47,136 bases of DNA, from NCBI GenBank assembly GCA_947090385.1, contig CAMUNZ010000003.1, forward strand, positions 1-47,136, in the 5' to 3' direction. Shown here piece after piece: positions 41,252 through 47,136 of the stretch; positions within the stretch are counted from its first letter, which is position 1, and each line of letters starts with the position of its first letter. The notes under the pieces are model-generated. The model was not told where the DNA came from, searched no databases, and saw nothing but the letters and a program-made list of their open reading frames with translations. The translations under genes were made by a program, and so were the position numbers. This DNA is from an uncultured Campylobacter sp. Lineage in GTDB: Bacteria; Campylobacterota; Campylobacteria; Campylobacterales; Campylobacteraceae.

Positions 41252-42076
41252 ATGAAAAAAATTGTTTTTGGATTTTTGAGTTTAGCAGTTGCTGCTAGTT
41301 TAAATGCTGCTGTTTATGCTGTAGTTGATGGAGAAGAGATAAACGACAACGATGTCGCTCCAATTTTAAGAGGTGTTGGTGCACAAAGTATAGAGCAACT
41401 TCCAGCAGATTTAAAAAAACAAGCGATCGATAGAGCTATCGAAGTTAAACTTTTAATCAAAAATGCTTATAAATCTGATATTGTGAAATCAGAAGATTAT
41501 AAAAAAGAGTTAAAAAATGCGACTTTAGAGTTGGAGAAAAATTTAGCTTTTAATATGTTTCAAAAAAAAGAATTTGACAAGATAAAAGTTAGCGATGAAG
41601 AGATAAAAGCTGCTTATGAAAAACATAAAGATATGTTTAAAAAGCCAGCAAGCGTAACTGCTAGCCACATTTTAGTAAAAACTGAAAAAGAGGCAAACGA
41701 TATAATCAAAACTTTAAAATCTGTAAAAGCTGATAAATTAGAAGCTGAATTTGAAAAATTAGCAAAAGAAAAATCAACAGAACCTTCTGCAAAACAAACA
41801 GGCGGAAATTTGGGCGAATTTTTTGAAGGTCAAATGGTAAAGCCATTTAGCGATGCTGCATTTAGTATGAAATCAAAAACTTTTAGTCAAAAACCTGTAA
41901 AAACAGAATTTGGATATCACGTAATTTATAAAAAAGATGCAAAAGCTGCTGGTATCTTAACTCTTGAAGAGGTAAAACCTTATGTGCAATCACAAGTAGC
42001 ACAAGAAAAATTCAAAGAAGAAACTGCAAAATTAGCTAAAACACTTTTGGAAAAAGCAAAAGTAGAATATAAATAA
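41252..42076 (+). CDS. peb4: Periplasmic peptidyl-prolyl isomerase PEB4/CBF2 (parvulin type)
   Basis: SurA-like chaperone and prolyl isomerase that helps outer-membrane proteins and adhesins mature. Signal peptide MKKIVFGFLSLAVAASLNAA, an N-terminal SurA-like helical domain (AVVDGEEINDNDVAPILRGV), then the parvulin domain from about residue 130: VTASHILVKTEKEANDI, KQTGGNLGEFFEGQMV and KTEFGYHVIYKKD. I chose the ATG at 41252 with AAGGA upstream; the earlier TTG at 41234 lacks a site. It precedes fba as in C. jejuni. Confidence 0.92.
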   Translation: MKKIVFGFLSLAVAASLNAAVYAVVDGEEINDNDVAPILRGVGAQSIEQLPADLKKQAIDRAIEVKLLIKNAYKSDIVKSEDYKKELKNATLELEKNLAFNMFQKKEFDKIKVSDEEIKAAYEKHKDMFKKPASVTASHILVKTEKEANDIIKTLKSVKADKLEAEFEKLAKEKSTEPSAKQTGGNLGEFFEGQMVKPFSDAAFSMKSKTFSQKPVKTEFGYHVIYKKDAKAAGILTLEEVKPYVQSQVAQEKFKEETAKLAKTLLEKAKVEYK

Positions 42077-42085
42077 GGATGAAAA

Positions 42086-43150
42086 ATGGGCGTTTTAGAT
42101 ATCGTAAAAGCGGGTGTTGTTTTTGGTGATGATTTAAGTAAGCTTTATTCTTATGCTAAAAGCGAAGGATTTGCAATTCCTGCGGTAAATGTTGTAGGAA
42201 GTAATTCGATTAATGCCGTTTTAGAAGCTGCTAAAAAAGTAAATTCGCCCGTTATAATCCAATTTTCAAATGGCGGAGCTAGTTTTTATGCTGGAAAATC
42301 TTGCCCAAATGCCGATGTTTTAGGGGCAATTTGCGGGGCAAGACAAGTACATTTATTAGCTAAACATTATGGTGTTCCTGTTGTGTTACACACAGATCAC
42401 GCCGCAAGAAAATTACTTCTTTGGATAGATAATCTTATAAAAGCAAATGAAGAAAACATCAAATCTTTTCAATTTCCACTTTTTTCATCTCATATGATTG
42501 ATTTAAGCGAAGAGAGTTTAGAAGAAAATTTAGAAACTTGCGAAGAGTATTTAACAAAATTAAATAAACTTGGAATTTTTCTTGAAATTGAGCTTGGTGT
42601 AACTGGCGGCGAAGAAGACGGCGTAGATAATACAAGCGTAGATAATGCGCTTTTATATACTCAGCCAAATGATGTAGCTATAGCTTATGAAAGACTTAAT
42701 AAAATAAGCGATAAATTTAGCATCGCTGCTAGTTTTGGTAATGTTCATGGAGTTTATAAACCAGGAAATGTCGTTTTAAGACCTGAAATTTTGAAAAATT
42801 CTCAAAAATTTGTAAAAGAAAAATTTAATCTAAAAGATGAAAAGCCTGTAAATTTTGTATTTCATGGCGGAAGTGGAAGCGAATTAAAAGATATAAAAGA
42901 CGCCGTGAGTTACGGTGTTGTAAAAATGAACATCGACACAGATACACAATGGGCATTTTGGGATGGTGTAAGAGCTTATGAGTTTAAAAATAGGGCTTAT
43001 TTGCAAGGACAAATCGGAAATCCAGAAGGCGAAGATAAACCAAATAAAAAATATTATGATCCTCGAAAATTTCTAAGATCTGGCGAAGAAAGTATGGTAA
43101 AAAGACTTGAAATCGCTTTTGAAAATTTAAATTGTGTAAATAAAAATTAA
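42086..43150 (+). CDS. fba: Fructose-bisphosphate aldolase, class II
   Basis: Zinc aldolase of glycolysis/gluconeogenesis, mainly gluconeogenic in Campylobacter. Catalytic and zinc segments are VVLHTDHAARKLLLW, EIELGVTGGEEDGVDNTSVD, FGNVHGVYKPGNVVL, FVFHGGSGSELKDIKDAVSY and the phosphate site KMNIDTDTQWAFW. The 354-residue length is that of the class IIA form. It lies between peb4 (9 bp) and the MotA-like gene (10 bp). Confidence 0.96.
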   Translation: MGVLDIVKAGVVFGDDLSKLYSYAKSEGFAIPAVNVVGSNSINAVLEAAKKVNSPVIIQFSNGGASFYAGKSCPNADVLGAICGARQVHLLAKHYGVPVVLHTDHAARKLLLWIDNLIKANEENIKSFQFPLFSSHMIDLSEESLEENLETCEEYLTKLNKLGIFLEIELGVTGGEEDGVDNTSVDNALLYTQPNDVAIAYERLNKISDKFSIAASFGNVHGVYKPGNVVLRPEILKNSQKFVKEKFNLKDEKPVNFVFHGGSGSELKDIKDAVSYGVVKMNIDTDTQWAFWDGVRAYEFKNRAYLQGQIGNPEGEDKPNKKYYDPRKFLRSGEESMVKRLEIAFENLNCVNKN

Positions 43151-43160
43151 AGGAAGAAAA

Positions 43161-44381
43161 ATGGACGAAATTTCTAATCAGAACAATCAAAGCCCAGCTT
43201 TAACGTATTTGAAAATTATGCTTTTACCAAGCGTTGTTTATTTGATTTTTTGTTTTGGATATTTTGGAATTTTGAATTTTAAAGTTGAAATTCACTCGGT
43301 TGTTATGATGGGAATTTTATTTTTGATATCTTGCGTTTTTGCTAGACATTTAGCAGAATTTGGTATTTGTGTTTTTTTAAATCAAGAAAGCAGTTTTATA
43401 AATCAACTAAAAGTTTACATAAAAGAAAATGCTTTAAAAGTAAATGATGTAAATAAATCAAATGCTCCATTTGAGGCGTTTGTCGAAAAATTTTGCAAAA
43501 ATTTAAGAAATGAAAATTATGCATCAATAGCTGCTGGAATTTTTCCTATGCTTGGAATTTTGGGCACTTTTATAAGCATTGCTATATCTATGCCAAATTT
43601 TAATTCAAATGATGCTGGCAAAATAGAAAGTGAAATTTCTATCCTTTTAAGTGGAGTTGGAACTGCCTTTTATGTTTCGATTTATGGAATTTTTTTAGCG
43701 CTTTGGGCGATGTATTTTGAAAAAAAAGGTTTAACAAAATTTCAAAATATAATTTCAAAATTTAAAGAAAACTCAAAAGATTATTTTTGGGATAAAGATC
43801 AATTAACTTTTGAATTTATGAAAGAAAATTTAAGTCAAAATCAAAAAATCGTTCAAAGTTTTGAAGCAGTTTTTGATAAAGATGTTGTGCAAAATTTAAA
43901 TAAAGCCATGATGCAAAAGTTTGAAATTTTTCAAAATCTTATAGAAACTGAATCAAAAGCTGTAAATTTAGGGGCTAGCGAGTTAAATAAAGCAAGTGAC
44001 ATAATCATAAAATCAAATGATTTACAAAAAAATATTTACACTAGTTATAGCGAAATTTTGCAAGTTTTAAATAAATTTAATTCCAGCATAGCTTTAATGC
44101 AAGAAAATTTTAATCTTCAATATGAAAAATTTAATAAAATTCTAGAAAAAAGTGCAAATAAATTTGAAATTTGTGTTGAAAAACTTGGCGATCAAGTAAA
44201 TGAATTTGAAAAAGTTATAGACGCTAAAAATACGGAATTTAAGCAGATTCAAAAAGATTGCGTTAAGGATTTAAAAAATGTTTCAAGAAATTCTAATTTA
44301 AAAGATGATGTGCTTGATGAATTTAAAAATTCTTTGAAATTTTTTGATGATGAGATAGATAAAATCAAAGAGATGAAATGA
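43161..44381 (+). CDS. MotA/TolQ/ExbB-type proton channel protein with long helical tail
   Basis: Compare Cj0598. Inner-membrane stator or motor subunit. Helices at residues about 17-40, 45-64, 122-144 and 161-185; the third carries the family core GIFPMLGILGTFISIAISM and the fourth the ILLSGVGTAFYVSIYGIFLA pattern lining the channel. A 220-residue cytoplasmic tail, mostly predicted helix, follows, unlike flagellar MotA, where the big loop is between helices 2 and 3. It resembles ZorA of Zorya systems in that layout. It is coupled to the MotB-like gene by ATGA. Function unknown. Confidence 0.85.
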   Translation: MDEISNQNNQSPALTYLKIMLLPSVVYLIFCFGYFGILNFKVEIHSVVMMGILFLISCVFARHLAEFGICVFLNQESSFINQLKVYIKENALKVNDVNKSNAPFEAFVEKFCKNLRNENYASIAAGIFPMLGILGTFISIAISMPNFNSNDAGKIESEISILLSGVGTAFYVSIYGIFLALWAMYFEKKGLTKFQNIISKFKENSKDYFWDKDQLTFEFMKENLSQNQKIVQSFEAVFDKDVVQNLNKAMMQKFEIFQNLIETESKAVNLGASELNKASDIIIKSNDLQKNIYTSYSEILQVLNKFNSSIALMQENFNLQYEKFNKILEKSANKFEICVEKLGDQVNEFEKVIDAKNTEFKQIQKDCVKDLKNVSRNSNLKDDVLDEFKNSLKFFDDEIDKIKEMK

Positions 44382-45433
44382 AAACAAATAGAGAAAACGA
44401 TTCATTTTGGATAGTTTATGCCGATTTGATGGCTGGACTTTTTTTTGTTTTTATGTTGCTTGTGGGCGCGATAGTTGTTAAATATGTTTTTACTCAAAAC
44501 TCGCTTGATAATACAAAAAGCGATTTAAATCAAACTCAAAATTTATTAGATCAAAAACAAAAAGCGATTTTAGCTTTAACTCAAGGCTTAAAAACTAAAG
44601 AACAAAAAAACGCAGAATTGCAAGCTTTAAATAAAATTCTTGGTGATAAACTTGATAAATTAAATATAGATCTTATTAAATTAAAAAGTCAAAATTCGCT
44701 TTATATATTACAAATTAGCGATCTTGAAAATATCGCAAAAAAGCTTGAAGATGAAAATTTTGATTTAAATAAAACAATTGCCAATTTAAATGCAAAAAAT
44801 TTGGAAAATAACTCAACAATTTCAAATCAGGAGTTAAAAATAGCATTTTTGCTTGATAAACTTAGTCAAAAAGAGTTGCAATTTGAGCAAATTTTGCAAG
44901 ATTTAAATACTACAAAAAATAGAATTAGAAATTTAACTGGAATAAAAGTAAAAGTAATCGCGGATATAAAAGAAAAACTTGGAAATAAAGTTAAAATAGA
45001 TCCGCAAAGTGGGGCTTTGACGCTTTCATCTTCTGTGCTTTTTGATAAAGATTCTGCTATTTTAAAACAAGATGCAAAAAAAGATCTTGAAAATACATTA
45101 AAAAGTTATTTTTTGGCACTTTTAAACAATGATGAAATTCGCAAAAATCTTCAAAACATCGCAATTGTCGGTTATACAGATAGCGACGGAAGTTATATAC
45201 ATAACATAAATTTAAGCCAACAAAGAGCTTTTAGTGTTATGGAATTTATCAACTCTTGGAATAAAGACGAAAGGCTTAAAATATATTTAACAGCGATCGG
45301 ACGTGGATATAATGAATTAATATATAAAAACGGCGTAGAAGATAAAGACGCAAGCAGAAGAATAGAAATAAAATTTGACATCTCAAATCAAGAAGCTGTA
45401 AATGAAATTCAAAAATTTTTGGATTTAAATTAA
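44378..45433 (+). CDS. MotB/ZorB-like peptidoglycan-binding motor subunit (OmpA domain)
   Basis: Compare Cj0599. One N-terminal membrane helix (residues 11-37) holds the proton-carrying aspartate Asp16 in YADLMAGLFFVFMLLVGAIV, the MotB/ExbD/TolR hallmark. Residues about 40-185 form a long coiled coil in the periplasm. The C-terminal OmpA-like domain has SSVLFDKDSAILKQDAKKDL, IVGYTDSDGSYIHNINLSQQ and the closing DASRRIEIKFD. The coil is longer than in flagellar MotB. It forms a presumed 5:2 ion-driven unit with the preceding gene. No flagellar, ZorC or ZorD gene is next to it. Confidence 0.87.
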   Translation: MKTNRENDSFWIVYADLMAGLFFVFMLLVGAIVVKYVFTQNSLDNTKSDLNQTQNLLDQKQKAILALTQGLKTKEQKNAELQALNKILGDKLDKLNIDLIKLKSQNSLYILQISDLENIAKKLEDENFDLNKTIANLNAKNLENNSTISNQELKIAFLLDKLSQKELQFEQILQDLNTTKNRIRNLTGIKVKVIADIKEKLGNKVKIDPQSGALTLSSSVLFDKDSAILKQDAKKDLENTLKSYFLALLNNDEIRKNLQNIAIVGYTDSDGSYIHNINLSQQRAFSVMEFINSWNKDERLKIYLTAIGRGYNELIYKNGVEDKDASRRIEIKFDISNQEAVNEIQKFLDLN

Positions 45434-45498
45434 ATTTAACAAATGCTGTTAAAAAATAAATGTTAAAATTATTCTCCATTTTATTTTAAAGGAGTTTT

Positions 45499-46113
45499 AT
45501 GAAAAATATTTTAGTAAAAGGCTTAATTGCAAGTTCTTTGTTTGCTTCGGCAGTTTTCGCAGAAGGTGCTTTTGTAGGAGTTTTTGGAGGATATAATGAT
45601 AATTCAGAAATGGAATACAAAGGCTATGGTTTAAAATCAAAATTTGACGATAAAATGCCAGTTATGGGCATAAAAGGCGGATATGATTTTGGTAATTTTA
45701 GAGTTTATGAAGCTTATCAATACTCTTTTAAAGGAACATTTAAAAACGATAAGTATAAAATAGATGGCGATTATTACGACATAGAAACTAATTGGAAAAT
45801 TCACGATTTTATCACAGGTTTTGACTTTACTCCAGAAATTTCATCTGTTTTTAAACCAGTTCTTGGTGTTTATGCCGGATTTTCTATTTTAGATTATGAT
45901 TTTGTGGTTGCTCAATTACAAGATGATAAAGAAGAAGGCACAAGAGGCGGATTTATTTACGGTGCTAAACTTGGCGGCGCTTTTGAAGTAGCAGAAAATT
46001 CCGAGATAGAAGTTGGCTATAAAATCGATCAAAGCAGATATGCAAAAGTTGATGATATAAAAATGAAAAATTCAAAACGTGGTGCATATCTAGGAATTAA
46101 TTATAAATTCTAA
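45499..46113 (+). CDS. Outer-membrane beta-barrel protein, OmpX/OmpA-barrel type
   Basis: Signal peptide MKNILVKGLIASSLFASAVFA, then a mature part of about 183 residues with alternating amphipathic strands and aromatic girdles (GAFVGVFGGYNDNSEM, MPVMGIKGGYDFGNFRVYEA). It ends in AYLGINYKF, the C-terminal aromatic needed for BAM-dependent insertion. Length fits an eight-stranded barrel. There is no peptidoglycan-binding domain. A TAAAAT box at 45464-45469 may be its promoter, and the ribosome-binding site is AAAGGAG. Confidence 0.82.
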   Translation: MKNILVKGLIASSLFASAVFAEGAFVGVFGGYNDNSEMEYKGYGLKSKFDDKMPVMGIKGGYDFGNFRVYEAYQYSFKGTFKNDKYKIDGDYYDIETNWKIHDFITGFDFTPEISSVFKPVLGVYAGFSILDYDFVVAQLQDDKEEGTRGGFIYGAKLGGAFEVAENSEIEVGYKIDQSRYAKVDDIKMKNSKRGAYLGINYKF

Positions 46114-46116
46114 AAA

Positions 46117-46137
46117 TTTCCCCAATTTTTGGGGAAA
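46117..46137 (+). terminator. Hairpin behind the barrel-protein gene
   Basis: 7-bp stem TTTCCCC/GGGGAAA with a 7-nt loop, 4 bp after the stop at 46113. The U tract is weak, so termination may be partial and the next gene may be read through. Confidence 0.55.
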
Positions 46138-46144
46138 ACTTTCA

Positions 46145-47032
46145 ATGAAAAATTTTTATGAAATTTCAAATATAAAATTTTCAAAATTTATTTACAAAAA
46201 TAGGCAAATTTTTGTTTTGCGAGATGATTTGCTTTCATCAAATTTGGCATTTTGCGGAAATAAAGCAAGAAAGCTTGATTATTTTTTAAATGCCGATTTG
46301 AACGGCTTTGAAAACATCTTAAGTTACGGCTCATCTCAATCAAATGCCATGCTTTCTATCGCAAATTTTGCAAAAATTAAAAATTTAAAATTTAAATATG
46401 TAATTTCGCATATCGATGAAAATTTGCTTAAAAATCCAATAGGAAATTTAAAATTTTCTTTTGAAAAAGGTATGAAAATTTTTATCGAAAAAGATTGTAA
46501 AAATTTCGCAAATTCTTTAAAAAATAACAAAACGATATTTATAAACGAAGGCGTTGCACAAAAAGAAGCGGAATTTGGTTTTAAAAAACAAGCGTTTGAA
46601 ATTTCGCAAATTTCAAAATCTTTAAATATAAAATTTGATATTTTTTTACCAAGCGGAACTGGAACGAGCGCTTATTTTTTGGCTAAACATAGTGAATTTT
46701 TGGTTTTTACGACACCTTGTGTAAAAAATGGCGAATTTTTAGAAAATAGCATGAAAAATTTTGGTAAATTACCGCCGAATTTAAAAATTTTAAATCCGCC
46801 CAAAAAATTTGAATTTGCAAAACCAAAATTAGAATTATTTAAAATTTGGAAAGAAATTTGTGAAATTTCTAAAATTGAATTTGAGTTGATTTATGATCCA
46901 GTCGGCTTTTTAACGCTTTTTCAAAATTTAGATATGTTTAAAAATCAAATTTTATATATTCATCAAGGAGGAAATTTGGGCAATATATCCCAACTTCAAC
47001 GATATAAATTTATTTTCAAAGGACAAAAATGA
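46145..47032 (+). CDS. PLP-dependent D-cysteine desulfhydrase/ACC deaminase family protein
   Basis: Fold-II PLP enzyme of the DcyD/ACC deaminase group. The PLP lysine lies in FCGNKARKLDYFL, the substrate site in YGSSQSNAMLSIANFAK, and the phosphate loop in LPSGTGTSAYFLAKH. The C-terminal segment ILYIHQGGNLGN is the family HTGG-like motif. At 295 residues it is somewhat shorter than the 330-residue norm. It probably degrades D-cysteine or a related amino acid; true substrate unknown. It overlaps the next gene by 4 bp (ATGA). Confidence 0.82.
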   Translation: MKNFYEISNIKFSKFIYKNRQIFVLRDDLLSSNLAFCGNKARKLDYFLNADLNGFENILSYGSSQSNAMLSIANFAKIKNLKFKYVISHIDENLLKNPIGNLKFSFEKGMKIFIEKDCKNFANSLKNNKTIFINEGVAQKEAEFGFKKQAFEISQISKSLNIKFDIFLPSGTGTSAYFLAKHSEFLVFTTPCVKNGEFLENSMKNFGKLPPNLKILNPPKKFEFAKPKLELFKIWKEICEISKIEFELIYDPVGFLTLFQNLDMFKNQILYIHQGGNLGNISQLQRYKFIFKGQK

Positions 47033-47136
47033 GAATTTTAAAAATAACGGATCAAAACTTTAAAACTGAGTTTGATGTATTAAAAAATCGCGGCGAAATT
47101 GATATGCAAAATATCATCGCAATCGTTACAGATATG
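47029..47136 (+). CDS. hisD: Probable histidinol dehydrogenase HisD, 5' end only
   Basis: The frame opens at an ATG on the upstream stop codon, behind AAAGGAC. Only 36 codons are visible, MRILKITDQNFKTEFDVLKN then RGEIDMQNIIAIVTDM. The pattern of an initial strand, then F-x3-F-x2-L-x-x-R-x-E and a helix ending I-V-x-D fits the HisD N-terminus. The diagnostic cofactor and zinc motifs lie beyond the window, so the call is tentative. Confidence 0.6.
   Translation, partial: MRILKITDQNFKTEFDVLKNRGEIDMQNIIAIVTDM

Noticed and set aside
43161..45433. A complete Zorya phage-defence system
   Set aside because: Only ZorA/ZorB-like genes are present. The neighbours are fba and an outer-membrane barrel gene, with no ZorC, ZorD helicase or ZorE nuclease, and the pair has a conserved housekeeping context.
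1..47136. CRISPR array, insertion sequence, replication origin or riboswitch
   Set aside because: No regularly spaced repeats, transposase frames, DnaA-box clusters or recognisable riboswitch cores were seen when reading through the window.

Overview
The window is a gene-dense, very AT-rich stretch of a Campylobacterales chromosome. Several blocks keep an order known from Campylobacter: the FTR1/P19 iron-uptake operon (compare Cj1658-Cj1665), surE-tcdA with lpxB-greA, rplY-pth-lptG-lysA-HAD-pheA-hisC-(flagellar slot)-dxs-perR-ubiE-xseA-serC (compare Cj0311-Cj0326), and nth-peb4-fba-motA/motB-like (compare Cj0595-Cj0599). These comparisons are from memory of C. jejuni, not from a search. The place where C. 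jejuni carries fliF-fliG-fliH (between hisC and dxs) holds only one small membrane protein here, and a pilT gene is present. Both fit a non-flagellated, twitching Campylobacter such as the C. ureolyticus/hominis/gracilis group; the species is inference.

Layout. 1-5.7 kb: fabZ (partial), queH, two amino-acid-type periplasmic binding proteins, moaE-moaD, then nspC and a ModE-like DNA-binding protein on the other strand. 5.75-6.0 kb: tRNA-Val, tRNA-Asp, tRNA-Lys. 6.1-7.6 kb: a poorly conserved patch with two small membrane proteins, a decayed J-domain gene and two related small lipoproteins. 7.7-15.8 kb: an eight-gene minus-strand iron-uptake operon (FTR1 permease, P19, DUF2318 membrane protein, two MacB-type permeases, ATPase, two thioredoxin-like lipoproteins) with a palindromic operator candidate upstream and a hairpin behind p19. 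15.8-17.2 kb: tcdA and surE. 17.3-36.4 kb: a long plus-strand run of housekeeping genes (lipid A, transcription, serine, pentose phosphate, PilT, ribosome, lysine, aromatic and histidine biosynthesis, isoprenoid, quinone, DNA repair). 36.4-41.2 kb (minus): ridA, rpmA-rplU, a wrecked cytochrome c peroxidase gene, pepD, a Sel1-repeat protein and nth. 41.2-47.1 kb (plus): peb4, fba, a MotA/MotB-like pair, an outer-membrane barrel protein, a D-cysteine desulfhydrase-family enzyme and the start of a probable hisD.

The most notable points are: (1) the 256-residue membrane protein in the former fliF-fliG-fliH slot, whose C-terminal 75 residues read like the FliG middle domain, now behind two membrane helices; (2) a MotA/MotB (ZorA/ZorB)-like ion-motor pair retained although the one flagellar slot visible here is empty; (3) a cytochrome c peroxidase gene with a lost start codon, a missing second haem site and C-terminal frameshifts, next to a 23-bp perfect inverted repeat; and (4) several reading-frame breaks that fall in T or A tracts (LptF/G-family gene, CYTH/CHAD pair, J-domain gene, a lipoprotein start), which need read-level checking to tell base-calling error from slippage or decay. 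No CRISPR array, insertion sequence, prophage or plasmid signature was seen.
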